Assembly: GCF_014644415.1 (NCBI RefSeq)
Contig: NZ_BMKQ01000002.1
Location: forward strand, 1 to 64,000
Length of the DNA stretch: 64,000 nucleotides
Direction: 5' to 3'
DNA from: Marmoricola endophyticus
GTDB taxonomy: Bacteria > Actinomycetota > Actinomycetes > Propionibacteriales > Nocardioidaceae
The position numbers and the translations under genes are program-made. A model generated the notes under the pieces. That model had not been told where the DNA came from. It was given only the letters and a program-made list of their open reading frames with translations, and made no database searches. How positions within the stretch are numbered: position 1 is the stretch's first letter; each line of letters begins with the position of its first letter. Of this stretch, positions 28,101 to 36,035 are shown in pieces.

Positions 28101-30478
28101 CAGGTCGCCTCGTCGAACGCCGCGACCCCACCTCGGGGCGACGTCGGTTCCGGTACGACGCGGCGGGTCAGATGGTCGCGGCCACGGACGGCAACGGGGG
28201 GACGACGCAGTACTCCTTCGACGCGAACGGGCGCTGCACCACGATCACCCGGCCGGACGGCTCGGTGGTGCGGCGGGAGTACGACGCGACCGACCACCTC
28301 GTCGCCGAGATCGACCCAGCGGGCAGGCGTACGACGGCCGAGTACGACGCCGCCGGCCGGCAGGTCGCACAGACCGACGCGGCCGGGTCCCGCACGGAGT
28401 GGCGCTTCGGTGCCGACGGGCTGCTGGCGTCGACCTGGGTCGACGGGGCGCAGCGTGCCTCGGTCGATCGGGACCCGTCCGGTCGACGAGTGCGGATCAC
28501 CGAGCGCGGTGCACTCGACGGTCAGATCGTGGTGCACGAGCTGACCTACGACGCCGCGGGCCGCCTGGTCTCGCGGACCCGTGACGGCGCTGGTCCCTCG
28601 TGGGAGTACACCGACGACGGGCACCGCTCGTCGATGACGCTGCCCGACGGGTCGCGTGCCGGCTACGCCCGCGACGCCGCGGGGCGTCTGCTGGGCGTCA
28701 GCCACCCGATCCTCGGCACGGTCACGGTGGAGCGGGACCCGGACGGCCGGATGGTCGCGGCGTCGGCCGACGGTCGTACGGAGCGCTGGTCCTGGACCGA
28801 CGGCTTCGTCACTGGACACACCGTCGACGGATCCTGCACGAGGATCGACTACGACGACGAGGGCCGACTGGTGTCGGTGGGCGACGAGCACCGGGTCACG
28901 GCCTACGCTTATGACGAGGCCTGCCAGCTGGTCGCCGCCGCGACGCGGACGGCCGACGGCGAGGACGTGGTCCGGTGGCGCTACGACGCAGCCGGTCGGC
29001 TGGTGGAGCAGCTCGGCTCCGGTGCGACCCGCCGGCTCGACTACGACGAGTCGGGCAGGCTCACCCGGGTCAGCGCGGGCGACGACGTCGTCACCTACCG
29101 CTACGACGAGTGCGGGCGACGGACGCGAGAGGAGCGGGAGGACGGCTCGTCGCGCGACTTCAGCTGGACCGACGGCTGGCTCTCGGCGATCACGGTCACC
29201 GACCGACTCGGCGACGCCCGGCGTACTGACCTCGTGGTCGACGTGCTGGGCGAGCTCGCCCGCGTGGGCGGCGACTCCGGCTCGTCCGGTGAGGTGTTCG
29301 TCGACTCGGCCGACCCCTGGAAGCCGGTCCTGTCCGTCGGTGCCGAGCAGGTGCTCGGGGCACCCGGGTTCACCGGTGTCCTCGGAACCGACGGCGGGTG
29401 GACCGCGCGGGGCTGGCGCGAGGTGCGCGAGACGACCGGCGACCCGTGGGGTGCGGCGAGGCCGCCTGCGCGCGGTGTCTCGCTCAGCCCGACCGGGGCC
29501 CTGCTCGTCGAGGGGACCGAGTGGATGGGCAACCGTGTCTACGACCCCTCCACGGCGGCCTTCTTGTCCGTGGACCCCATGGACCCGCTGGCCGGCGCGG
29601 GCTGGGCGGGCAACCCGTACGCCTTCGCGGGCAACGATCCCGTGCACGCCACCGACCCGCTCGGGCTGCACCCGGTCACCGACGAGGAGCTGCGGGCCTA
29701 CAACTCCAACAACGGCATCACCGGCTGGGCCAAGCAGAACTGGAAGGGTCTCGCCCTGGCGGCGGCCGGCGGTCTGGTGATGATGATTCCGGGCGGCCAG
29801 GTCATCGGGATGGGCCTCATGTCCGCAGGCGTGGACGCCGTGGTGCAGCAGACGACCACCGGCCACGTGAACTGGAAGCAGGTGGCTGTCTCCGGGGTGA
29901 TGGGGATGGCGACCGCCGGGAGCGGTGTGCTTGTGGCACGGATGGGCGTGAGCGGCACGCAGGCGCTGGTCCGTGAGGGCGGGCTCAACGTCGGCATCGG
30001 AGCCGTCGGCAACGGCACCAGCTACCTTCTTGGCGATGGTGACAAGTCCGTTCGCGGCTTCCTCGGAGCGACGGGCAGCGGCGCCGCGACCGGTGTCCTC
30101 GGCACCGGCGCCGGGAAGCTCGCTGACCGGGTCACCGACGGAGTGGCCAACCCGAGCACGCTTCGCTCGATGACCTCCCACGCCGTGGGTGTGGCCGGTG
30201 ACGGCGTCAGCGGGTCGACCGGCGACATCGTCAACCAGAGCATCAGCACGGGACACGTCGACGTGGGTCACGCCGTGAAGGTGGGCGGTGCGTCGAGTGC
30301 CGGTTCCGCGGCTATCAAGGGCGCTCAGTCGCAGATGCCCGAGCCCGGTGTCCACACGCTCCCGCCCGGCGTGCACGGGCCGGAACCGCGGCCCAACCTC
30401 GTCAACTACCACCACGGAGCCGGTCTGCTCAGCGCACCGGTAGGCGCGATCGCGAACGCCGCGTTCGGGGCGAGCTGA
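25109..30478 (+). CDS. RHS/YD-repeat polymorphic protein with WXG-like N-terminus
   Basis: 1789 residues from the ATG at 25109 (GAGGAG upstream). Residues 1-110 are helical and contain MTDFEGHYSELFTQNA, a WXG/LXG-like targeting head. A Pro/Gly linker follows. The DUF6531 entry motif GYANDPVNTATGNFVETESD is near residue 281. A long run of YD repeats (forms of YDxxGRL) fills about 360-1440. The RHS core ends with NRVYDPSTAAFLSVDPMDPL and ATDPLGL near 1516. The ~270-residue tail has a hydrophobic stretch (about 1545-1577) and Ala/Gly-rich helices but no recognised toxin motif. The RHS shell normally encloses the toxic tail until delivery. Confidence 0.9.
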   Translation: MGDPMKGIEDDVKFDFDSAASLIRLCDHSASQIDGQAASRASYVTTAMTDFEGHYSELFTQNANVAKADSTEVAAALRTVSSDVRELVKEAHEENKRRADARAWKKKHDDRGTLDKVGDFLSGGDDCPIPEPTTPINKKPSAPPTKHRQPLSGAGGGGGTSSARPEDLRSFANGSATLNEVFAGRPGVLTSTQSTFQSGTDWGHLDASGVFTAFGQWLSQNANDVRWARTVATAFEAAGGSGAMTLPNSAIHAALQAAGVSATRQDIAITMPTAIGHPPTTGYANDPVNTATGNFVETESDLEFSEAASELWWRRSYNSVHDHDGPFGHGWSSWCESGLTFTDEAAAFTTPDGRQVSFPRLGQGWDRASGESLWLDRVGSAESGSLVVSDNAGGRWVHTNGGRLVEVSRGEGTAVRLEWEGDRLVGLAHERGRSIRVEWDVDRIVAVHASDGRTVSYAYDRSDRLIAAAGPLGTRHYAWTAPETGPGFVATVTDADGVVEVDNSYDEHGRVTHQRSPFGRTTRFAYLPDRITVVSDEDGERANTWIADDKGRLVGVIDAHDQRQSTAYDAYGNAVMVTERDGTVTVREYDDRGRMVREVVPDGADVTYDYDEADRLVAVEVVDGAGQGAGARTGIDYTGEQRNPSAITDPEGGVTRMEWANGLLQSLTDPAGAVVRFAYDAHGEVASMTDALERSACVERDAAGRVTAAVTPGGARTTYSYDDAGLLESRTDPDGATWRFEHTAAGRRHAVVDPLGGRTETEHDDAGEQSVQIDPLGRAVRSLYDDLGNLMALDLPDGLRWEFGHDALGRLTTVQDPDGGLTRKEYDVTGDLTASVDPTGVRRQVRVSAGEGGRRLELLEGRRSVRLDLDRLGRMVSETSEDGATQLVRYDLCGRPIETVDPSGGLTRLVRDAAGRVLTLIRPSGAEVGFGYDDAGQLETVTDETGGTVRLVRDDDGRVVETHLPSGDTATTRYDVCGRVVAERIPGVGTTTCAYDAAGRLVERRDPTSGRRRFRYDAAGQMVAATDGNGGTTQYSFDANGRCTTITRPDGSVVRREYDATDHLVAEIDPAGRRTTAEYDAAGRQVAQTDAAGSRTEWRFGADGLLASTWVDGAQRASVDRDPSGRRVRITERGALDGQIVVHELTYDAAGRLVSRTRDGAGPSWEYTDDGHRSSMTLPDGSRAGYARDAAGRLLGVSHPILGTVTVERDPDGRMVAASADGRTERWSWTDGFVTGHTVDGSCTRIDYDDEGRLVSVGDEHRVTAYAYDEACQLVAAATRTADGEDVVRWRYDAAGRLVEQLGSGATRRLDYDESGRLTRVSAGDDVVTYRYDECGRRTREEREDGSSRDFSWTDGWLSAITVTDRLGDARRTDLVVDVLGELARVGGDSGSSGEVFVDSADPWKPVLSVGAEQVLGAPGFTGVLGTDGGWTARGWREVRETTGDPWGAARPPARGVSLSPTGALLVEGTEWMGNRVYDPSTAAFLSVDPMDPLAGAGWAGNPYAFAGNDPVHATDPLGLHPVTDEELRAYNSNNGITGWAKQNWKGLALAAAGGLVMMIPGGQVIGMGLMSAGVDAVVQQTTTGHVNWKQVAVSGVMGMATAGSGVLVARMGVSGTQALVREGGLNVGIGAVGNGTSYLLGDGDKSVRGFLGATGSGAATGVLGTGAGKLADRVTDGVANPSTLRSMTSHAVGVAGDGVSGSTGDIVNQSISTGHVDVGHAVKVGGASSAGSAAIKGAQSQMPEPGVHTLPPGVHGPEPRPNLVNYHHGAGLLSAPVGAIANAAFGAS

Positions 30479-30527
30479 TCTGCTCACGGGTCCCGTACCG
30501 GCGCTGGACCCGTGAGAAGGTCTGCAC

Positions 30528-31406
30528 GTGAGCGACCTTCCCCCCGGCGTGACCCGCTACCCGGCCGACCGCAGGCGCGTGACCGCAGGCAGGTCCGGCT
30601 CCGCGGCGGCACTGTTCTCCGCCGTGCTCGTCGTGGTCGCCGTTGTGGCTGTGCTGGAGGGTGCGGACGCGGTGCGCGTGCTCGTCGTGGCACTCGTGGC
30701 ACTGGTGGTGCCTGTGGCGACGGCGGCGCTGCCCTGGACCCGGGTGCGCACGGTGCTCTCGGTCGTCGCTGCGCTGGCGGTGTTCTTCGCGCTGGGGGTG
30801 GGGGGTGCAGCCAACGTGTTCCTCCTCTTCACGGCGCTGAGTGCTCTCGCCGCCGGTCTGACCCTGGGGGCGGTGCTCGAGCGGCGGTGGCGCTGGCAGC
30901 GACGTCTCGCCGGCGCCGAAGGGGCGCCTCCCGCCGGCAGGGACCCCCGTGGCGGGAAGGACGTCGGCGTCCTGGCCTGGTGGGCCGACGTCGATCATCA
31001 GTACGAGATGGTCGATCCCACGGTCGAGGTCGTGCTGGACGCTGTTCGGGCGCTGGACGGCCGGGAGCGGAGCGTGGTGTCGGTCTACCGGGGTACGGGT
31101 CGGCTAGACGTCGCCGGGAACGCCTCGGGCGTGCTGGTCGTCCAGCAGAGCGACGACCGGGCGCACTGGTGCCAGGTGGTCGGGCCGGACGGCGTCCCCG
31201 GCTCCGAGGACGCCTTGGGCGTCGTCGTGGCCGGTGCGGTGCTCGGGGTGCAGCGCCGCCGCACCACCGACAGGGAGACCGCCGAACGGGTCATGAGGAC
31301 GTGGCTGGTCGACGGCACGCGCGACTCGTCCGTGCGGTGGGAGCCCCACTCCGCGTGGGGGAGGGCGCAGGACCTGCGGCCCGCCTGGCTGCGGAGCACC
31401 GACTGA
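30528..31406 (+). CDS. Membrane protein with Imm1-like C-terminal domain, probable immunity protein
   Basis: 292 residues from a GTG, 49 bases after the RHS stop. Residues 22-120 contain three to four membrane helices. The soluble C-terminal half resembles Imm1 immunity proteins: LDVAGNASGVLVVQ (the usual GN-containing strand), HWCQVVGPDGVPGSED, and ETAERVMRTWLVDGTRDSSV before RWEPH, which follows the A..A...F..TG.RP..V.W pattern. Its place right after an RHS effector supports an immunity role at the membrane. The family match is by eye and not certain. Confidence 0.55.
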   Translation: MSDLPPGVTRYPADRRRVTAGRSGSAAALFSAVLVVVAVVAVLEGADAVRVLVVALVALVVPVATAALPWTRVRTVLSVVAALAVFFALGVGGAANVFLLFTALSALAAGLTLGAVLERRWRWQRRLAGAEGAPPAGRDPRGGKDVGVLAWWADVDHQYEMVDPTVEVVLDAVRALDGRERSVVSVYRGTGRLDVAGNASGVLVVQQSDDRAHWCQVVGPDGVPGSEDALGVVVAGAVLGVQRRRTTDRETAERVMRTWLVDGTRDSSVRWEPHSAWGRAQDLRPAWLRSTD

Positions 31407-31463
31407 GTCCCGGTCCGACCACGAGGGGACTCAGCGGGCGGTCGTGCTGCCTGCGCAGCTGCG

Positions 31464-31482
31464 CGACCTGCGGCGCAGGTCG
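31464..31482. promoter_or_regulatory. 19-bp perfect palindrome upstream of the DUF1023 cassette
   Basis: CGACCTGCGGCGCAGGTCG has perfect nine-base arms around a single central G. The centre is too tight for a hairpin loop, so a dimeric regulator site is more likely than a terminator. It lies between the Imm1-like gene and the TATGAT -10 at 31549. Confidence 0.45.
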
Positions 31483-31548
31483 ACCACGGTCGCGGCGTCC
31501 TGTTTGGGCGCCCCCGTGTTTGGACGTTCTCACCCTCTGACGAAAGGG

Positions 31549-31554
31549 TATGAT
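31549..31554 (+). promoter_or_regulatory. -10 element upstream of the small WXG-like gene
   Basis: TATGAT is a near-consensus -10. It overlaps an in-frame ATG (31550), which argues that translation starts at the GTG at 31589 instead. No convincing -35 is spaced 16-18 bases upstream. Confidence 0.45.
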
Positions 31555-31588
31555 CCTCGCGATTCGGCCCTTCTTCTCGGGAGTTGTC

Positions 31589-31864
31589 GTGACGGACTAC
31601 GTGGGTGGCCACACCGATCTGATCAGCGCGGGTGGGACGGCGCTCGGCCGTTCGGCGACCGCGGTCGCCGGCACCAGCGGGCCGCTGCAGTCGGCGGGGT
31701 CGAGCGCCGCTGGCGCGACCGGTGATGCCACCGCCACCGCGTCGCTGAACCGCTGTGGGCTGGCGTGGTCGCGCCTGGCTCACGACCTCGCCACCCAGGT
31801 CGAGGCGATCGGTCGCCTGGCCGACTCCACCGCCAAGGACCTCGACCAGGCCGGCGGCGCCTGA
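31589..31864 (+). CDS. Small ESX/WXG-like protein, first gene of a DUF1023 effector cassette
   Basis: 91 residues from the GTG at 31589, with GGGAG six bases upstream; an ATG at 31550 is in frame but sits in the -10 hexamer. The protein is mostly helical, Ala/Ser/Thr/Gly-rich, and ends in LATQVEAIGRLADSTAKDLD, like the second helix of small type VII substrates. There is no WxG; the midpoint is ASLNRCGLAWSRL. The stop overlaps the next ATG by one base. Probably the secretion partner of the following hydrolase. Confidence 0.6.
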   Translation: MTDYVGGHTDLISAGGTALGRSATAVAGTSGPLQSAGSSAAGATGDATATASLNRCGLAWSRLAHDLATQVEAIGRLADSTAKDLDQAGGA

Positions 31865-33819
31865 TGGCTGAGTTCGTCCCGCCCGACGGCGATCCCGGGC
31901 TGCTGCGCGCGGCAGCCGGCAACTTCCGCAGCATCGCCGCCCACTTCGATCAGCAGGCCACGACCATCCGCACCCAGGCGCAGACCGCGCTCGACACAGG
32001 GGAGTGGAAGGGCGGCCACTCGCTGCGCTTCCGCGCCGGAGCCGACGGGGTCACGGCGCAGGCCGCCGACGCCGCGACGAGCCTCGGATCCGTGGCCGAG
32101 ACCCTCACCGTGCTCGCGGTGAACCTGCAGACCACCATCGAGGAGGTCGAGAAGTGCAAGCGCATGGCCGAGCACGCCGAGGCCGAGGCACGTCATGACG
32201 TATCCCGTTTGGATCCCGACTCACCCACCTTCGAGACCGCCCGCGGCGCCACTCTCAACTGGGCCGACATCGCCTACTGGAACTACGCCGGCCAGGCCGA
32301 GAAGGCCAAGACTCGCTACGAGCAGCAGGCCCGTGCAGCGGCCAGCAGCATCGACGCGCTGACCGACCGGGCCGTCCCCGGAGGCAGCGGCCTCTCGTTG
32401 AACCAGATCGCCGCCGCGGTCGACGCGAGCACCGGCCTCGACGACTTCGCCGGCGTCGATGCGCTGTCAGAGGCTCAGGCGTGGGCAGCGCTGGAGTCCT
32501 GGACCGACCCCGACAGCGGCCTCGGCACGCTGCTCGACGGGCTCAACGTGTACGGCGCCACGTCGATGGCGCCGTCGGCCGCTGCGCAGTGGTGGAGCAC
32601 CCTCACGCCGCTGCAGCAGATGGCCGCCATCCGCACCAACCCTGAGCTGGGCAACCTCGACGGCGTCGCCTACTGGGCCCGCGACCTCGCCAACCGCTCC
32701 CAGATCGGGGTCTACCGCCACCAGCTCGAGCAGCAGCTCGCCGCGCTGCGAGCGCTGAGGCCCGACGGTCCCACCCGCGACGTCGGATCAGCAGATCGAG
32801 AGCAACAGATGCGGCTGATCGAGGACAAGCTGAAGTCGCTCAAGGAGGTCGCAAGACTGGCCGAGCAGCCAGACCATCACGTTGTGGGTCTGGACCTCAG
32901 CCACGAGCGTGCTCAGGCGATCATCGCTCAGGGCGACCTCGACTCCGCCAGGTACACCTCGGTCTTCACCCCGGGCCTGACCTCCACGGTGCAAGGGATG
33001 CAGGACAACGACGACGACATGCGCTCGCTTCGCGACCGTGGTGCACGCAACCTCGTGGACGCGATGTCGGCCGCGCAGATCCACGCCGCGGGAGGGAAAG
33101 CGCAGGCGTACCTGCAAGCGCAGCGGCAGGTGGCGACGGTGACGTGGCTCGACTACCAGGCGCCCCAGCTCAGTTCCGACTCGATGCTGAGCACGAACTC
33201 CGTGGCGTCCTCCCACACGGCGAAGGAAGGCGGTGCAGCGCTGGCTGACTTCTACCGCGGCCTCCACCAATCACGTACGCACGGCGTCCACGACGATCCG
33301 CACGTCCTCGCTATGGCGCACTCCTACGGCACCACGGTCCAGGGATACGCGGCCCGGCACCACGGCACCGGTATCGACACCGCCTACTTCTCCGAATCGC
33401 CCGGGATGGCCGCGGACTCCGCCGACGACCTCGTCGTCCCGCATGGTCAGGTCTTCTACTCCGAGGGCGACAACGACCAAGTCGCCGATGCCCGCCAGTT
33501 CGGCATCGACCCCAGCGAGATGCCCGGCGTCAAACATCTCGAGACCCGCGCGGCCACCGACCCCACGACCGGCTTGCCGCTCGCCGGTGTCACCAAGCAT
33601 CCCTTCGCTGCCTACGCTGCCGATCACACGACCTCGGGCTACAACCAGGCCAAGCTGCTCGTCGACCAGCAGGAAGATCTGATCTACGGCAACGACACCG
33701 ACACGCTCGACGATCTGCGCCTGCGCGACCGCCTCGACAACCCACTCACCGTGGGGATCCCCTACGTCGGGCCGGGTCTGTACGCCTTGAACAAGGGATT
33801 CGAGGCCCTTGGCGACTAA
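31864..33819 (+). CDS. WXG-headed DUF1023 alpha/beta hydrolase, putative type VII effector
   Basis: 651 residues, ATG in a TGATG overlap with the previous gene. The first ~110 residues form a helical hairpin with DTGEWKGGHSLRFR (WxG at 48-50) as its turn. Residues ~130-340 are a helical linker. The DUF1023 hydrolase fold starts near 365: VFTPGLTSTVQGMQDN (oxyanion region), VTWLDYQAP, then the nucleophile elbow MAHSYGTTVQGYA with Ser487. Such proteins are presumed lipases or esterases; several actinobacterial relatives carry secretion-type heads. The lipoprotein gene that follows may protect the producer. Confidence 0.85.
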   Translation: MAEFVPPDGDPGLLRAAAGNFRSIAAHFDQQATTIRTQAQTALDTGEWKGGHSLRFRAGADGVTAQAADAATSLGSVAETLTVLAVNLQTTIEEVEKCKRMAEHAEAEARHDVSRLDPDSPTFETARGATLNWADIAYWNYAGQAEKAKTRYEQQARAAASSIDALTDRAVPGGSGLSLNQIAAAVDASTGLDDFAGVDALSEAQAWAALESWTDPDSGLGTLLDGLNVYGATSMAPSAAAQWWSTLTPLQQMAAIRTNPELGNLDGVAYWARDLANRSQIGVYRHQLEQQLAALRALRPDGPTRDVGSADREQQMRLIEDKLKSLKEVARLAEQPDHHVVGLDLSHERAQAIIAQGDLDSARYTSVFTPGLTSTVQGMQDNDDDMRSLRDRGARNLVDAMSAAQIHAAGGKAQAYLQAQRQVATVTWLDYQAPQLSSDSMLSTNSVASSHTAKEGGAALADFYRGLHQSRTHGVHDDPHVLAMAHSYGTTVQGYAARHHGTGIDTAYFSESPGMAADSADDLVVPHGQVFYSEGDNDQVADARQFGIDPSEMPGVKHLETRAATDPTTGLPLAGVTKHPFAAYAADHTTSGYNQAKLLVDQQEDLIYGNDTDTLDDLRLRDRLDNPLTVGIPYVGPGLYALNKGFEALGD

Positions 33820-33822
33820 CCT
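33817..33822 (+). promoter_or_regulatory. -10 element for a leaderless lipoprotein transcript
   Basis: TAACCT overlaps the stop codon of the DUF1023 gene and ends seven bases before the ATG at 33830. No ribosome binding site is seen. It could let the lipoprotein be made independently of the effector, as expected for immunity. Confidence 0.4.
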
Positions 33823-33829
33823 CTCTGCC

Positions 33830-34411
33830 ATGTCGGCCGAACGCCTCCGCGCCGCTTGTGCTGCTGCTCTCGCGGCGCTGGCGCTGGCGGCGTCGGGGTG
33901 CAGCAACGGCTCCGGCTCGTCCGACGACTCCAGCGCGAAAGGCGACGATGTGAGCCCCACCGAGCAGCTCCTCGCGCGGCCCAGCAGCGAGCAGGCCGCC
34001 ACGATGTACCAAGGTCAGCTGGTCCGCGTTCGGGACGCATTGAAGAAGCTCGCGCCCGACGCCGACTGGGACGACACCCCACCGATCAAGACCGGTGGAA
34101 GCCTGTGCCGGGACCCGTTCGGTGATGTCGACGGCGCCCAGGTGTTCGGCTTGTTCACCGGGGGCGGGGGAGCGATACCGGACGAGGACTGGGATCAGGC
34201 CATCAAGACGACCGCCGCGGTCCTCGAGCGCGAGGGCTACGACCGCGTTCACGTCACCGTCAACAAGCCCGGTCTGCACGAGGCGTCCTTCTACGGTGAG
34301 TACGGCAACGTCGTGACCATCTCCGGTCAGCGCAGCACCAGCATCGACCTGGCGGACTCGGGCTGTTTCATGAGCGCCGAGGCACAAGCGGCGGCTCGCA
34401 GCGGGCAGTGA
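33830..34411 (+). CDS. LppA-like lipoprotein, possible immunity partner of the DUF1023 effector
   Basis: 193 residues. A lipoprotein signal ends in LALAASGC, with cysteine at about residue 24, followed by a Ser/Gly/Asp linker. The mature domain has SSEQAATMYQGQLVRVRDAL, DTPPIKTGGSLCRDPFGD, and a C-terminal pair SFYGEYGNVVTISGQRS and LADSGCFMS. Two cysteines probably form a disulfide. This layout recalls the LppA family of mycobacteria and the second lipoprotein at 48317. Location on the outer membrane leaflet, directly after a secreted hydrolase, fits an immunity role; that is inference. Confidence 0.65.
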   Translation: MSAERLRAACAAALAALALAASGCSNGSGSSDDSSAKGDDVSPTEQLLARPSSEQAATMYQGQLVRVRDALKKLAPDADWDDTPPIKTGGSLCRDPFGDVDGAQVFGLFTGGGGAIPDEDWDQAIKTTAAVLEREGYDRVHVTVNKPGLHEASFYGEYGNVVTISGQRSTSIDLADSGCFMSAEAQAAARSGQ

Positions 34412-34430
34412 ACGCCGCGATGACGGGGGT

Positions 34431-34480
34431 ACGCCGGCTGCGCTCTGTCCTCGAGAGGACGGTCGGGCCCGAGCCGGCGT
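34431..34480. terminator. Nested inverted repeats between convergent genes
   Basis: Outer perfect arms ACGCCGGCT (34431-34439) and AGCCGGCGT (34472-34480) enclose an inner hairpin GTCCTCGAGAGGAC (34447-34460). The structure lies between the stop codons of the lipoprotein and the methyltransferase, as a bidirectional terminator would. Confidence 0.55.
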
Positions 34481-34498
34481 CGAACTGCTGAGGGCCTC

Positions 34499-35485
34499 TC
34501 AGCGGCGTCGCAGGGCCCGGTAGACCGCGCGAGCAGGGGCACGCAGCGCCTTGGGCAGTACGTCGGCCCGGCCCGTCGGGTGCAGCGCGGCTTCGAGCTC
34601 GCTGACCCGTCGACGCAGCCGGGTGCGCTGTGCGCCGACCCGGTTACGCTCGCGGCGAAGCTGCGACACGAGCCGCTGCAGCTCGGGAACGGTGTTGGGG
34701 TTGCGCTGCAGCTCAGCAGTGTTGCCGTCGAGGTCCTGGACGACCCAGCGCGGGTCGCCGTACACGTCGATCGTCACGTCGCGGAACGGCACCTCGGCCT
34801 TTGTCAGCCCCTCGCCGAACAGCTCACGCAGCTGGGCGCGGTTGCGCTCGACGCTCGCCGCGTCGGTGAGCAGCAGCTTGTTCGGGATGAGTGCGTAGGG
34901 CACGAGCGTGCCGCCGCCGTCGAGGTACTCGAAGATCCCCGTGATCACGCCGAGGTAGTGCTGGTTGACGAAGTCGTCGGCGGCCACGACCCCACCCTCT
35001 GCGAGGGTCTTCTCGGCCAGCCTCAGGTCGTTGGCGACGTGGTAGTGCAGGTGCCCGCCGTCCACGCTGAACAGCCGGAACCGCCGCCCTTCCTCGCAGA
35101 AGCCCTGGTCCTCGAGGTCCAGGCTGGATCCCTCGTGGATCTCCACCCGGTCGGTGAGCCCCCACGACTCCAGCGAGGCCTTGAAGTCGCGCAGCGCGTC
35201 GACCGAGGTGGCCTCCATGTTGAGGTGCTGGGCGTCGAAGATGTCGATGGCGAGCGCGGTCTGGTCCTCGGGGAGGCCGACAGTCATCGCGATGAACGAC
35301 TTGCCGCGGTGCACGCCGATCTCGGCGACGCGGCCCTCGACCTCGCCGCGCTGGACGTACTCGAGCGTCGAGAGGTAGAGCGCGGTCGATCCGATCAGGT
35401 AGCCCTGGACCCGCTCGAGTCCCTCGGTCAGGAAGCGGAACTTCTCCGGCGGGAGAGGCGGGGCGAGCAGCGTCTGGTCGGGCAT
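34499..35485 (-). CDS. Class I SAM-dependent methyltransferase (Methyltransf_24 type)
   Basis: 328 residues from the ATG at 35483-35485 (GAGG six bases upstream); an ATG two codons earlier is possible. The SAM site is VAEIGVHRGKSFIAM, with TALAIDIFDAQHLNMEAT after it and LFSVDGGHLHYH at the metal/acid position. The C-terminal ~80 residues are Arg-rich and partly coiled-coil (QLRRERNRVGAQRTRLRRR). This subgroup includes sugar O-methyltransferases of cell-surface glycans, sometimes attached to the membrane by a basic tail. Substrate unknown; no glycosyltransferases are nearby. Confidence 0.8.
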   Translation of the reverse strand: MPDQTLLAPPLPPEKFRFLTEGLERVQGYLIGSTALYLSTLEYVQRGEVEGRVAEIGVHRGKSFIAMTVGLPEDQTALAIDIFDAQHLNMEATSVDALRDFKASLESWGLTDRVEIHEGSSLDLEDQGFCEEGRRFRLFSVDGGHLHYHVANDLRLAEKTLAEGGVVAADDFVNQHYLGVITGIFEYLDGGGTLVPYALIPNKLLLTDAASVERNRAQLRELFGEGLTKAEVPFRDVTIDVYGDPRWVVQDLDGNTAELQRNPNTVPELQRLVSQLRRERNRVGAQRTRLRRRVSELEAALHPTGRADVLPKALRAPARAVYRALRRR

Positions 35486-35658
35486 CGGCATCCTCGGTCG
35501 TGCGGTGGCCTGGCTCGACGCACCGTACGCGAGATGACTCCCACGTTCAGGGTGCGACGCGCTGCTGGTGGAAGATGCAGAGGCATGGGCGTGCACGCCT
35601 GCGCCGAGTCAGGGGGAGGTGCCGCACGCCGCGGCGTGGAGGAGGAACGACCGGGACA

Positions 35659-36021
35659 ATGGCGACGTACTACCTGAGCTCGCTCGACAGCTCCCTGTTC
35701 GCGCCGGTGCGGACGTGCAGGGTTCGCAAGCACCTCGTGTTCGACACCGGCAAGTCGGCGCTGCTGGCCCACATCGACCCTCCCGTCGTGGGGCAGAGCT
35801 TCGGCTTCGCCCACGACGTGTCGACGGTGGTGCTGGCTTCGCGGGTCGAGGGCCGGGAGATCGACGCGATCGAGGCGCTGCCGTTCTTCGTCCACATCGC
35901 GACCCCGCGTCACGGCTGGACCGACCTGGAGAGTCCGCTGCGCGCCGACGACCTGGTCACGATGGCGTGGGGCGAGCTCTACCCGACGGCCGAGGCGGCC
36001 GCGGCGCACTCCTTCGACTGA
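35659..36021 (+). CDS. Conserved hypothetical protein, 120 aa
   Basis: The ATG at 35659 follows GAGGAACGACCGGGACA. Soluble, beta-rich, no signal peptide. Distinctive segments are MATYYLSSLDSSLFAPVRTC, RVEGREIDAIEALPFFVHIA and DLVTMAWGELYPTAEAA. I do not recognise the family. It lies head-to-head with the methyltransferase and tail-to-tail with the small membrane protein of the FtsK operon (14 bases between stops). Confidence 0.55.
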   Translation: MATYYLSSLDSSLFAPVRTCRVRKHLVFDTGKSALLAHIDPPVVGQSFGFAHDVSTVVLASRVEGREIDAIEALPFFVHIATPRHGWTDLESPLRADDLVTMAWGELYPTAEAAAAHSFD

Positions 36022-36035
36022 GACCTGCGCGCCGC

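Noticed and set aside
26400-29300. Repeated DNA in the RHS gene as a possible CRISPR or tandem repeat array
   Set aside because: Repeats are protein-level YD motifs of irregular spacing and degenerate at DNA level; there are no identical direct repeats with unique spacers.
25109-30478. RHS protein as a type VI secretion or Tc-toxin component
   Set aside because: No PAAR, VgrG, Hcp or Tc genes are near, and the N-terminus with a WXG100 neighbour fits type VII delivery better.
27737-30487. A 916-codon minus-strand frame opposite the RHS gene
   Set aside because: The repeated RHS YD codons create long antisense frames; no independent protein features are visible.
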